Shown piece by piece: positions 1 to 11,963 of a stretch of DNA of 64,000 nt (its first letter is position 1; each line of letters opens with the position of its first letter). The translations under genes and the position numbers were made by a program. The stretch comes from Aplysia californica (Eukaryota > Mollusca > Gastropoda > Aplysiida > Aplysiidae). Below the pieces are notes generated by a model. It made no database searches, was not told where the DNA came from, and saw only the letters and a program-made list of their open reading frames with translations. The DNA lies in NCBI RefSeq assembly GCF_000002075.1, contig NW_004797296.1:394195-458194 (forward strand), written 5' to 3'.

Positions 1-30
1 AGAACTTTTTTTCACTCATTGGTAACACCA

Positions 31-110
31 GCTGTTTGGCATAGTGGTTATGCTGCTGGACTACTAATCATGTTTACTTCCCTCACTCACAGGTTCGATT
101 CACGCCACTG
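31..110 (+). repeat. tRNA-like SINE head (fragment)
   Basis: TGGCATAGTGGTTA at 37-50 resembles a pol III A box, and GGTTCGATTC at 92-101 is a good B box at tRNA spacing. The flanks do not pair as an acceptor stem, so this looks like a SINE head rather than a working tRNA gene. Confidence 0.4.
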
Positions 111-1252
111 ATTTTTCTAATCATGTCATATTTATTGTGTATGCTTTGAGATGTTAACATGTCACTAATAATACCCATTCCAGGTGAAGAGACAAAGGAA
201 GGCAATAGGAGAATACAAAGTAACACAAATTGAGTTTACTTTCTTTACTTTCTTTATTGCCCAACCAAATACTAAACCCTATCTTTTACATATCCCACTC
301 AAAAGTCCCTTCTTTATTGCGTAGGCTGGGGTGGTCGCTCGTTACGGAAGTCCTTCCTGCATGAGCAAGTAGATTGATGTGTGCATCTTGTATCTCTTCA
401 TAGAAAGATAATAATAGTAATAAAAATAGGGCATTTTTTACTCATCCTGAGTGCACACGTAATTGTATGTTAAATGATAGCGTCAATTGCCACCGAGTGA
501 CGCGGTGGCAATTGACAAAAATTGACTTTTTGTCAATTGCCACCGAGTGAAGCGGTGTCAAGTCTATTTATTGTGAGAGTGCGGCACCAACTTTCATTCT
601 GCCTCTGGTCTGGGAAGGAACACCGCATGGCAAGCCCGCCTACAAACAACCTTCAGTAACACCCACCACACTCCCACCACCATCATGCACATATGTACAC
701 ACACAAACTTATTCACACACTAACTAAACATGACCAGTGGACAACTTTTGAACGTATGACGAGCTGAGCTGTGGATGGAGAGACAGTGTGAGTGAAAGAG
801 CGGGTGAAAGGAAGAATGCGAGTGTATCCTCAGGCGACAGCAACTACAACTACAAGACGACGACACTGACCCCCCTGGCCTGGTCCACACCTCACAAATG
901 AAAGTAATGCAGCTCAGGCAGTGTGTTGCCTATATTATTGTCCATGGTTTGCAGGGTGCAAGGGAATGAGTGAGATTTTCTTTGTGTGTGCCTGGAGGGA
1001 GGGGGTGGGGTGTGAAAATCATGCGGACGGGGATGAGCTGCGGGAGAGAACACAGGAATTGAATGAATGAGTGAAACTGAAAGAGAGGAACGACTCATGA
1101 GCCGTGGAGTGAATGGATCCTGTTTTCTATTTTTGTATACTTTGAACTGTTACTGAATGAAGGCTGAAATAAAGCCCGAAAAACAAACACACACTCCTCA
1201 CTCTCCACTTACACACTTACTACCACACATAGATACACTCACACATGCACAT

Positions 1253-1255
1253 ACA

Positions 1256-1304
<49 letters not shown>
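1253..1304. repeat. (CA)n microsatellite
   Basis: A nearly pure CA dinucleotide run inside the 476-2489 element. Confidence 0.97.
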
Positions 1305-1305
<1 letters not shown>

Positions 1306-1922
1306 AGCAAATTTTTGGGTCTATATATCTATTTCAATTTTCAAGAGCTAGTCTAGAGATTTTTAGATGAGTGAAAAAACGTGAAAAGGAAAGGTTTCAC
1401 AACAGAATGAAATCAAAATTAGAACAGCCCATGATAAACAACAAACATTAACAAATAAGGGCGTGTGTCCACCTGTCCGAAGAAGATTTGCTGTTTTAAC
1501 CCTAAATGTGTGTAATTTTTTAAAAAAAGTACAGGATATTACATGTAAATTTTGGAATCACACACATTAAGGGGCCTGCCAGTGTCAGTACATTATTGGT
1601 CGCGGCAGTGACCACCGCAGATGCCAGTTCTATGTGTCGTTATCAATAACCCTCCGTAGATCTAGATCTCGATCTAGACAGCACACGAGTGAACACAACA
1701 CATTACGTTTAAGAGCAGCCTAGCACCCTTCATAGGCAACACGTCATATCTGTAGCGAAAAACTGTTTGGAATTGTAGCATTCTTTATATAAATATTTAC
1801 TGCGGACATTTTTTGGACCGATTGAACTATATTGTATACGAACAATCTTTGGTAGGCCTATACTATAATTATAGATCTATATAATATCCTAAATTTGCTG
1901 GAAAGGATGTGATTTCAGAGTG

Positions 1923-2048
1923 TTTGGAGAAATAGTGCCCAGCTTTATTTTCCCGAACGTTCGGAGAAATAGTGCCCAGCTTTATTTTCCCGAACGTTCG
2001 GAGAAATAGTGCCCAGCTTTATTTTCCCGAACGTTTGGAGAAATAGTG
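1923..2048. repeat. 37 bp tandem repeat, about 3.4 copies
   Basis: The unit begins GGAGAAATAGTGCCCAGC and ends TTTTCCCGAACGTTC. Copies are almost identical. The junction of successive units forms the palindrome CCGAACGTTCGG. It lies inside the Mutator-like element. Confidence 0.95.
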
Positions 2049-2841
2049 CGGCCCTTATATTTATGTGTGTCTAATGGGCGTGTCAATTTTTCTCGACTAA
2101 TTTCATAGGACGAGCATTCATCTAGTCCAGAGCTACGGTACGAACTTGGCGTGTTTTCAGTGAGACGTAGGCCTAGATCTAGGCTAGCCTTAGCCTACAC
2201 TTTTGTGTAGAACCCACACAGGCAATTCTAGAAGTAAGTCACAAACGCACACAAACTCAAGCAGAAATTCACGTTATATCAGGGAACATAAATCGGGGGA
2301 CGGAGGTCAGGAAAAGACACACACACAAACACACGCACACACAGAGGGACAGAGAGGCGAACGCACAACACCGAGCACTCAAGCACAATAAGCTAGATCT
2401 ACCCACCAACGCAAAAGAGCTCCAATTTACTCGGTGGCAATTGACAAAAATTGTTGCCACCGCGTCACTCGGTGGCAATTGACACTACCATGTTAAATAC
2501 AGAATATTGTTAATCTTAAACTATCAAACAGTAGTGCAATCAAACCTTTAAAATATTTTGTATATACGCCATCATAACACCGTGGGTCCATTTATTAAAA
2601 GGTTTTATTTTTTTACATTAGTGATGTTGTTGCTGAGTAAAATTTTTAAGTTTGTTCATAACTCTTGTCATAATTACATCATCAGACTTTCCAAGGTCTA
2701 GAAAACCCAAATCATTTTAAAAACATCATCCCCTGGAATGACCAGTATTAAACATTGGTTTGACATTGATCCATCAGAAGGGTATTTTTCCCCTCCTTCG
2801 CATGGTTTTGCTTTTGACTTTGATTGAGATAATCCAGGTTT

Positions 2842-5222
2842 GTCATGATGTTATGAACAAACACTTTAAGATATATATCTGCAAAATATCATGTGAGGGA
2901 CTTCCCACTGTTTCACAACATCCTTTTACATGGTGGCAAAACATGGAAGAGTAGCGTGCTGATGACTCAAAAGAGAAGCGAAGAAGAGGCAAAAATATGC
3001 TTGTCACAATGGATTGTCATCATGTTATGAACGTGACAGTGTGTCATAATGGTTATGAACGACACCTTATTCCATGTAATTTGCAGTTGTTTTGGAATGT
3101 ATTTTTAATTTTAACCCAACTTAAGGATGTATTAGACCTTGCTTACATTCTGATATTTTTATTTTTATTATTTATATATATAAGTGTTTGGGTATGTATT
3201 TTAATCGCGAGTGGCTATTCTCCGGCATCGTGCCGGTCAATAGATCGGAAGGCATTCTCCAGCGTCACGCCGCCGGTCTATTACTAATGAATTACAATGT
3301 ATTTGTCGGCGCAGATTTTGAGAACTAGGCGGAGTAAGTCTACCTTTCATTATATTTTATCAACGATAATTATCTAACGTAACTCTATTCATTTATTTGG
3401 GTTGTCCATTTGCTTATTTTAAAATAGTGATTTTGCTTCTTTAAATTTAAACAAACAAAATTGATTTTGTGTCTAAAATCCTGTCTAGGCACATAGCTTG
3501 ATGTTTAACTTATTTCTTGTTATTGTAATTTTCGATGATATTTCACGACCTCAGTGCTTTCTTGTCGTATCTGTTATCATTCTTTGTTGAAATTAACAGT
3601 CGCATAATTTCACATTTTTGGGCTCAGTTTGCATAATTTCAAAATTTGTCTTGCATAAATGATGGGGACAGATAATTCTGAATTGGAGGAATTGAGGTAG
3701 TTTGTGTCTGAAAACATATATATCGTCTGTATCAATGGAAGTGGCTCGAAGTGGTGAAGTTACGGGAATTTTTTCCCCAAGACAAACAGATGAGAGAGGT
3801 ATTTGCAAATCTGAGCCGACAAATAATTCATTAGTAAATAGATTGGCGGTGTAACGTCGGAGAATAGCTTCTGGTCTATTGACTGGCGCGACGCCGGAGA
3901 ATAGCCACTTGCATTTTAATCAATTTTTCTTTTGTAGTAATTGTTATGAACGAACTACATAATGTACTCTTAGGGCTTTCAAGTGTTGATAAACATTAAA
4001 AACATGTACACAGATGCATATTATGAGGGAACTTTCATTCAAAAATAAATATTTAAAGTAAATGACAGGTCAAAATATTAATTTTTAGGTCAAAACTGAA
4101 GTTTGTCTTAATTGTTATGAACGAACCATTAAAGCTATTCTAAGGGTTTTTCAGTGATTAAACTTTGAATTCTTCCTACATATATGCTTATTTTGAGGAG
4201 AGTCTCATAAATCAAAACAATTTTATGTGAATGACAGCACAATAAGTTAATTTTTTGGGCCCAAAGTAAAATTTGTCATAATAGTTATGAACGAAACCGT
4301 GTGTCATAACGGTTATGAACAAAACCTTATTCCATGTAATTTACAGTTGTTTTGGGATGTATTTTTAATTTTACTCAAAGGACGTAAGTAATAGACCTTG
4401 CATACATTCTGATATTTTGATTTTTATCATAAGTGTATGGGTGTGGATTTTAGTCAGTATTATACTTTTGTAGTAATGGTTATGAACGAACTATTTATTG
4501 TCCATTTAATCAAGGGCTTTTCAGTGTTAATAAACTTTAAAAAACATGTACAGAGATACATATGAGGAGAGTTTCATTTAATAAAAGTTTTTGAAAATGA
4601 ATGACAGATCAAAATGTATTAATTTTTAGGTCAAAATTGAAGTTTGTCATAATAGTTATGAATGAACCATTTTAAAGGTATTCTAAGGGTTTTTCAGTAA
4701 ATAAACTTTGAATTCTTCCTACATAGAGGAATCTATCATATTTTAAGGAAAGTCTCATAAATAAAAAACCATTTTATGTGAAAGAGGGAACAATAAGTTA
4801 AATGTGGGGCCCAAAGTAAAATTTGTCATAAATAGTTAAGAGCAAAACAGTGTGTCATATTAGTCATAATGGTTATGAACGAACTTTAAATTTATGAATA
4901 ACATGCCCTATGACCAGTCTGCGTTTAAAAATAGCTGTTAAATGGTCTTTCATTTATCGCTTGACTATAATTAGACCAGAGTGTTATTTTAGACAATTGT
5001 AGTCCATGAAACTTGACATAATAGTTTTTTGGTCACTTATTGTTTGTTCATAACTATTATGAACATAAAAGTAATTTTATCAAAAATTAATAGAGATTTT
5101 TATAAACTATCAATTCTATGTATTTTTGGAAGTTGTTCGCTATGTCTCAAAATATAACCTCAGCCTAGCTGAAAAAGGGAACTTTGAGTATTCATAAATT
5201 TGTGTCATCATTGTTATGAACG
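2842..5222. repeat. Degenerate tandem array carrying a repeated GTCATAATNGTTATGAAC palindrome-like motif
   Basis: At least twelve copies of a motif close to GTCATAATGGTTATGAAC occur, starting near 2842, 3016, 3043, 3934, 4105, 4275, 4303, 4470, 4646, 4863, 5046 and 5204. The copy at 5046 is the perfect inverted repeat GTTCATAA-CTA-TTATGAAC. A higher-order unit of about 536-540 bp is clear when 3934-4469 is aligned with 4470-5000, and a third part-copy spans 3043-3206. A 706 bp transposon (3207-3912) interrupts the array. No open reading frame of interest is present. Confidence 0.85.
3207..3912. mobile_element. Mutator-like MITE, 706 bp, with about 105 bp inverted repeats
   Basis: The 9 bp direct repeat ATTTTAATC flanks it (3198-3206 and 3913-3921). 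The termini read GCGAGTGGCTATTCTCCGGC at the left and GCAAGTGGCTATTCTCCGGC inward from the right, and similarity continues for about 105 bases. The terminal repeats themselves hold small GGCTATTCTCC/GGAGAATAGCC stem-loops. No coding sequence is inside. It landed in the GTTATGAAC array. Confidence 0.92.
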
Positions 5223-5643
5223 AACTTTTTGCTATTTCCGTCATTCAAGTCAGAATTACACCAAGACCATTGCATGTACAGCTTTGGCAGTTACTGAACC
5301 TGAAAGAGCAATCATTAGGCTATATAATATGGATGATTAAAGAATTATTACATAAAGTTGATTTTGGACCTCATTTGTATCCCACCTTTTTGGCAAATGC
5401 TCAAGTGCAAGTCAATAGATAGGGCCTCCTAAATAAATTAGACTAGATCTAATTTAATCTTAGTAGATCTACATATATAGGCTAATTGTATCATATCATC
5501 TGAAGTCTGAACCTGGCCACCTGAACTTACTGATTTGTAATTTGTAGTTGGAGAGATGACAATAAAGGTCAAAACTGTCCTGCAGAAATTTTGTTCATTT
5601 TTATTATCATTAACATTCAACATGTGTACCGCTAACATTGAAT

Positions 5644-5812
5644 ATTGAAGGAAGTGGTTTTCTCACCCAGCCTCACCTCATGGCCACACCGGGGTGGGAG
5701 CTATTCTCACAGGGGGAAGGGGGGGGGGGGGTGAGAATAGCGAGACATAGGTTATTCTCACCCGGGGTGAGAATAGCGAGACATGGGATTTTCTGTGAGA
5801 ATAAAGGTGGCC
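5644..5812. mobile_element. Small MITE with TTCTCAC/GTGAGAA hairpins, 169 bp
   Basis: The 10 bp direct repeat AACATTGAAT flanks it (5634-5643 and 5813-5822). The ends carry imperfect inverted repeats (GGAAGTGGTTTTCTCAC against a complementary GTGAGAATAAAGGTGG). Inside are several CTATTCTCAC/GTGAGAATAG stem-loops and a run of 14 G. It resembles the 3207 and 35658 elements in its terminal motif. Confidence 0.75.
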
Positions 5813-6500
5813 AACATTGAATCTAACACTTGGCAGGCGAGAGAAGAGGTAGGCCTAATATTAATATCGCTATACAATTATACTAGATCTAGAATGAAAT
5901 GGCCTCCTTACCAGTATTGTGATGTAAATAAATTCTAAATTAGATTGTGTACTAATCTATAACCTAATTCTTTTTAAAAAAAAAAATATTATACCCTCCG
6001 TTCTATGAGTAAACACTTTTCTTTTTTTGATATTGGTCTTACGCTGTCAATTTCTTGGGAGTTTGAATTTAAACAAATGGAAGCCTTACTGACTCTGTTA
6101 TAGTTATAGATCTAGATCTAGTTATTGTCCATTTACCTTTTAAATAGTGTTTAAAAAATGAATAAATAAATCACATTTTCAATGCGACTTATCAAACCAA
6201 TACAGAACAATTTCACTGACATGCCATCGCTGACTGCCACAGTGCAGTGTTCAGTTGGTGTACGCCACCCCCTATAGTCTATCAATTTACTGGGGAAAGT
6301 CTTTTGTCTTTGTCTGTCACTGAAGTATCACACACAAACTATAAACATTTTTTCTTGTTGTAGCAGACACCAGTACATCCTTGACTGTTTTTTATTTAAC
6401 AGTTTTGCCTTGAAAGGTAGATCCTGCTTACTAATGATATAGAGAGACCTACACTTTACACGGGTTGAGAATACCTGAAAGCAGATTTCAAACTTTTAGT

Positions 6501-6780
6501 CTGTGTGGTGGCGGAGCGGTTAGTGCGCTCGTCTCTGAAGCAAAAAGTCCGGGTTTGAGCCTCAGTTCGGGCACAGATTTTTTTCGCCCCCTCCTGTCCA
6601 CCCAGCAGTAATGGGTACCTGACTCCGAGTTGGGGAAGTAAAGGCGGAGTGGAAAGGAACTGACCACTCTACCACAATATGCCGAAGGCCCAGGAAGTTG
6701 TCTCACTAACAGGGCAATCCCCAATGTCCGGATCGGATACAGGAACAACTTTACTTTTACTATCTGTTACTATTGTATTA
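6501..6780 (+). repeat. tRNA-derived SINE
   Basis: The head has TGGTGGCGGAGCGGTT (A box, 6507-6522) and GGTTTGAGCCTC (B box, about 6552-6563), preceding a body with CACCCAGCAGTAATGGGTACC, and an ACTTTTACT-rich tail. The body motif around AATGGGTACCTGACTC is common in molluscan SINEs in my experience. It lies upstream of the first visible EMC7 exon, probably in an EMC7 intron. Confidence 0.8.
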
Positions 6781-7039
6781 TATTCTTTTATTTTAAAATA
6801 TTTCAGGTTGGTCAATGTCCAGCTCCAGAATTTCAGTAATTTTTCAAATAGACCATGAAGCATAGTGTACAATTTTATATAACGAATGACGAATAGTACC
6901 TCTAGTCTACTCTTTTTAGAAGTCTACTGAATTGTTTATCACCAACTGCGTCTACTTTTTATTTTAGTCCAGACTACCCTGATGCCTGCACACGGGGCAA
7001 AATTTTGATTTTGAACTACCTTTTATTTTGTTCTTGTCA

Positions 7040-7215
7040 TCCCCTTCCCCCTTTCCCAGTGTGCCTTCCAAATTTCACTAATAATGCCCCTTCTAATCAC
7101 CACTACCCTCCTCCGATACCTTGTGCACACTGCGGAAAGTGCCGTCAAATCCATATTTGATATGGACACAGTTGAGATAAGCTTGATAAAAAACCCAAAT
7201 ATTTTCGTCATTTTC
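7040..7215 (+). repeat. SINE body fragment related to the copy near 16.1 kb
   Basis: About 45 bases around GTGCACACTGCGGAAAGT and TCAAATCCATATTTGA match 16158-16214 in the same orientation. No tRNA-like head is kept here. Confidence 0.5.
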
Positions 7216-7580
7216 TTGGTGACAATCTCAATCAGGTCCAGTGTGATGAAAACAGCCTATCTCACGGATAGTGCATGTCACATACAATTGGAGGGTCAGG
7301 AATTTTTTGTTTTGCAAGCTGAATGTGATGGATAGGATCTGGTGGACTTCCAGGCCAATGCAATGTAGATGTTGGCTTGCTATAGCGACAGTGTGCTATG
7401 CCCAAGACCGTAAATGGTACTTCACCCAATCTGATCTCATCATCTGACCACTTAACATTTCTTATAACTCATTCATTTGCCAGGGTATTTTATTCACACA
7501 GTCATTGCTGTTTCATGATGTTTACCTTTTTTCCCGCTCACAGTTATGTTGACCAGAAAGCACTGTATTCTCTTTTTCAG

Positions 7581-8265
7581 AACGGATGGAACCTTTGTAG
7601 TAAATGGAGTGCCATCAGGTTCCTACATTGTGGAAATCGCAAATCCAAATGCTCTGTTTGAAGCTCTCCGTGTTGACATAACGTCAAAAGGCAAGATGCG
7701 GGCTCGCAGGGTAAATTTTCTGCAACCAAACTTGGTGAAAACTGTGTCATATCCCCTAGAGTTCAGAGAGAGAGGAAAACCAGTTTATTTCCAGAAAAGA
7801 GAACAGTGGAGACTTACAGACTTTTTATTCAATCCCATGGTAAGTTTAAATGCTGGTGATTATTGCAGTACTTATCTTTTAAGTTGGTGAGAGAAATGTA
7901 TACTTTAGGTTTGCTGCTTTTTGATTGTCTGTGAAGAGTGCTGTTGTTGAGGATTATTGGTCTTTTTCAATGTTTTAGTTTTTTGTGTTTGGGTTTTTTT
8001 TGGGTTATTTTTTTCTTTTCTTTTCATGTTCAGATGGTTGTGGCAATGACATGTTCATAATCAACACTACACTCTTTCTTTGTCAAAGAGAATCTTGGGG
8101 GTGTGGGGGTAAAGTGAAGTTGTTTTTGTTTTTTTCCTCCCTCGCCTTTTTGCTTTCAGGTTGTTTTTTGGGGGGTTTAAAAAAAATTTGGTTTCCAGAC
8201 TTTAAGATAAGAAGATAAGATATCTCTTTATTGTCCTGATCCTGGCATATTGGTTTGGTGTTTCA

Positions 8266-8320
<55 letters not shown>

Positions 8321-11300
8321 AATATGCATATGCACGTGCATGTGCACTCCCATGTACGCACACTCTGCCCTCACATATCCTTTCTTCCACTCACATCTGT
8401 GCACTTAACCCTAATAATACAAAAGTATGCTTGCACTCTCAAACAGGCTATCAGTCACATGCATGGTAATATAATATGAATGAACAGTAATTATGATAAT
8501 TATTTAAAAAACATTAATAGTGTTAAGCTAGAATATATGTACTCAGTGAGTCTTCTGATTGTAGCTCAATGGTATTCTGATATTGCATAAATAAATAATA
8601 ATAATAATAGTGAAGATCATTTCTATAGCGCCCAGTCCCGTGTAAACACAGCTCTAGGCGCTTTACATAAATGCATGTACGAACAATATTCACGCACGCA
8701 ACAGAAACACAAAAATACACACACTCATACACACACACACGCACACACACACATCTACTTGCTTATCACACGTGCACGCTTACACATCGTCATGAAATGA
8801 GCATAAAATAATATACACAATGCAATTCACAAAATACATAAATGGATACATAGTCATTTACATAACATTGTATTGAACATGAATCTACTGACATAAATAG
8901 GATGTCATAAAATATGTTTTTAAAGATTTTTAAAATTTAGACTCATGTTGTATGTCTCAAGGGTTGGGGAAGAGAGTTCCAAACTGATGGAGCAAGGTGG
9001 GCGAATGATCTATCAGCTAATTTTTTACCCCTTTTTCTAGGAATTCTCAATAGATACTGATCGCCTGATCTTAGTGACCTAGATGGAACATAAATCTGGA
9101 TGAGATCACTAAGATGTGAGGGAGCTTTGTTATTGACACATTTATGACTTAATATATTGCAATTTAAATGACATTCTAGCTGACACTGGAAGCCAATGCA
9201 ACGTCCTTAACATGGGAGTATTGCATGATTTAAAGATCATAAGAAATTTTATATCAAGGTGATTAAGACTTTGTTCCATGTCATGCTGTATGAGCTAGTA
9301 CATAATCCACTTGTTCCTTTCGATTCTTTTCCTCAGGTGTTGACGATGATTGTTCCTCTTCTTCTAATTATGGTTTTGCCCAAATTGATGAATGCAGCAG
9401 ATGCTGATACTCAGAAGGTGGGCTTAAATGTTTTGCCTTTTTTAAGAAAAAAGACAACAATGTAACTTTTATTTAGTTTTGGTACTAACTAATAATGAGT
9501 ATGGAATTTATTTATTTATGGTTTACAGTCTAGCATGCTCATAGTGGAATTCGCAAATTTCAAACCGATTTTTGCCTTTTACATAAACACACACACACGT
9601 TTGTTCTTTGTTTTTTAAACACACACATAGCATAAACAATTTGTACATGGCGAAAAAAAACAACTGGCGCCTGTGGGGGTAGATCTAATGAAACATGACC
9701 TCAAATATTATAAATCGAAGTAATCATGGTGGGGGGGCATGGTGGATTTAGGCCAATGACATCTCTTTATAGAACTGAGGGCAGTAGTGTAGGCCAAGAA
9801 CACATTTATTGCATATCATGGCATGTGTTAAAGAGGTGTTCAGTGAAAAATCTCTTATGCACAGTTCAGTTGCATGAGGGGAGTCTGCAGTCACGTGAAA
9901 AAATGTAGACCATGTCTGGCATTTTTGCCAGGTGTCTCTACGCTCTTCTTGTTTAAAAGAGATAACTCACTATGTACAGTTCGCAGGTGTTTTGCAAAAT
10001 TAGGTCAAGTTGAAGTTGAAGGAGAGAGTGGTCCTTGATGGTGAAAAGATGTTGAAACACTTCTTGGTCGAAGAAAAATGGCTGATCCTTACAGAGATGG
10101 ATTAAAAAATAAAAGTTAAAAAAAAAAAATCTGCTGACTGTGGCATAGGGGTTATCATTTATATTATGTAAAATTTTGACCAAATGTCCAACTTTGTTTA
10201 TCTCCTTTGATATAGGTTAAAATCCATACAGTCGACTTCACTTCTGTTGAAGTTGCTTGTGTTGATCTTCGGTTGTGTTGAACCTCTTTCTCAGGTCCAT
10301 CACCTCTTCTTGTTTACATAATTTCTTAAAAGCAAACTGTTATGTTGTGTTCAGCTCAAACATAAATACACTTGAGTATAAGTTTGTCTTAACACCCAAG
10401 CTGCACGTTTGCGACTGCTGCATTGAATTGTTTTATTTTCATATTTATTGTCGGTTGTTTAGCACAGCAGTGTTGACACGGGTGATATTTAATATACAAA
10501 TATATATATGTAAAGCCAATCAACGTGCAATATTAATATGCCTACATAGTTACTCAATGAAGCAGTAAGAGGAGCCGGTGTGCGTGACGTCACATTGCAG
10601 TTATCATGTTCATTACTTCCCCTTCTCTCAAAACTGAAGGGAATGTCGCACCACAAGGCATTGAGTAAAACCTTGGTTACACACAATTATAAATTGTCAG
10701 ATTTGTTGTATACAAGAACTGTTTGTTTCGTCAAACTGAGTAGTCTGTTCACACATTTCAATGATTTTTAATCTATTGTCTAATACTCTTACTATTGGTG
10801 AGATTTCTTCTCCTTGTGTCACAGAGCTGTCGTGTCTCTGGAATGACAGTCTTTTGCTTGCCATCAGGATGCTGTTACTTTAAAAAAGAAAGGAAAAGAG
10901 GTTTATTTGGATTTAAGACTGGCTTTTTAAGTGGAATATTTATTGGCCTACATTCATCTGATTTCTGCCCAATAGCTTTATTCAGTTCTTTCTCAAATGT
11001 TGTTCTGAGATTGTTAAGGCCTACTTTTGTAAATTTCAAAAGTCTCTGGTTCCATCTTGATTAAAATGTTTGCAAAATGGCGTAAGTTATTCGTACACCC
11101 TCTGTTACTGTAGTCTTTGGACTTCCACAGACATTCATGGGATCTGTACGTCTCAATAAGAAAAGAACAGTGTTTTTCAGCCAAGTTGCCATGGGGATTT
11201 TTATTGATGTGGGCGAGGGTAGCCAAAATAAGCTTAGCCATGGGATGGTGATCACCCTTTGGATTACATTTAGGCCAAATAAGGTCATACTTTTTGAAAA

Positions 11301-11963
11301 AGTTCATGTGTTTATATACTGAGCTGAGAGATAGAGTACTGAAGAAAATTATTTTTGCACTTGAATTTTGAGAATAAAATCATGATCCCTGTGAATTTGA
11401 AATGATTAAATAATTTCAACAGTAAACGTTGAACTAGCTCTGCTATCGTATTTTATAGTCAAGATTATTGTTAATTGAAGATTGATGAATGATCAATGCC
11501 TTGTATAAAATGAATTAGCTATTACTGTTAACTGCAACAGGAGAAACAAAAAGGATGTTCTGTACTTGAGTTGTGTACATCACATCCTGAATAAAAATGG
11601 ATGATTTTTTTGTTGATGTTCAATTTATTTTTAAAAATTTGTTTAGTCAAACAATGAAATGCACAATACAGTAATGCTCTGTTGCATCTTTCAATTTGAT
11701 TAGTTGACATTATATCCCTTTTCTTTGTGACAAACAGATCATCCTTGTTAATCATTTTATTTTCCTGGAAGTCTATTGATGATTTTATTTAATTTATGCT
11801 TTTGTTTATTCGATAACAGGAAATGCAGACCCAGATGAATGCTCTCAACAACAGACCGAACATGCCTGACCCGGCGGAGCTATTGTCCAACTTTTTCTCT
11901 GGCGGTGCAGCTGCAAAGAAAGCTGTGAAAGCCAAGCCCTCCTCAAGCAGCAAGCGTAAATGA
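7581..11963 (+). CDS. EMC7: EMC7, ER membrane protein complex subunit 7 (3' three exons; 5' end missing)
   Basis: EMC7 is a single-pass ER protein of the EMC insertase, which places tail-anchored and multipass proteins into the ER membrane. Three exons join in frame: 7581-7839, 9337-9417 and 11820-11963 (TGA at 11961-11963). All are bounded by AG/GT, with phases 2, 0 and 0. Exon 1 here encodes the end of the luminal beta-sandwich domain, with TDGTFVVNGVPSGSY and the near-invariant VDITSKGKMRAR, then LTDFLFNPM. The next exon carries the transmembrane segment VLTMIVPLLLIMVLPKL. The last encodes the cytosolic tail (MPDPAELLSNFF) ending in a basic SSSKRK. These match human EMC7 (242 residues) in order. 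About 160 residues are visible; the signal peptide and start of the luminal domain must lie in earlier exons, probably upstream of the window. The introns hold a CA microsatellite and a dispersed repeat. Family assignment is firm; the missing start is inferred from the phase-2 acceptor. Confidence 0.93.
8269..8318. repeat. (CA)n microsatellite in EMC7 intron
   Basis: A pure CA run between the two EMC7 exons at 7839 and 9337. Confidence 0.97.
8588..9240 (+). repeat. Dispersed repeat with TATAGCGC...AGGCGCTTTACA head, long copy
   Basis: It starts with an AAT triplet run, then TTTCTATAGCGCCCAGTC and CTCTAGGCGCTTTACATAA. A longer body follows with GAGTTCCAAACTGATGG and CTGACACTGGAAGCCAATG. Sequences of this kind are scattered in many animal genomes. 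Shorter copies sit at 39058, 60700 and 63905. The class (SINE, MITE or LINE tail) is not resolved. Confidence 0.6.
9418..11819 (+). other. EMC7 last intron: no other gene seen
   Basis: AT-rich intron with short CA stretches near 9583. I see no exon-like, RNA or well-bounded transposon signal in it. Confidence 0.6.

Larger units (their letters stand above)
476..2489. mobile_element. Mutator-like non-autonomous DNA transposon with hairpin ends, 2.0 kb
   Basis: A 9 bp direct repeat ATGTTAAAT flanks it (467-475 and 2490-2498). The ends are inverted repeats of about 65-80 bp starting GATAGCGTCAATTGCC at the left and GGTAGTGTCAATTGCC read inward from the right. Each end contains a stem-loop built from GTCAATTGCCACCG and its complement around a short loop, followed by a second copy. 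A 9 bp duplication with long inverted repeats is typical of Mutator-like elements. The inside has no transposase. It holds a CA microsatellite, a 37 bp tandem repeat, an AATAAA at 1168-1173, and purine- and CA-rich sequence of unknown origin. Confidence 0.85.

Noticed and set aside
31-110. Functional tRNA gene
   Set aside because: A and B boxes are present but no paired acceptor stem or convincing anticodon arm; treated as a SINE head.
2842-5222. CRISPR-like array
   Set aside because: Spacing is irregular, units are homologous throughout, and the host is an animal genome; it is a degenerate tandem repeat.
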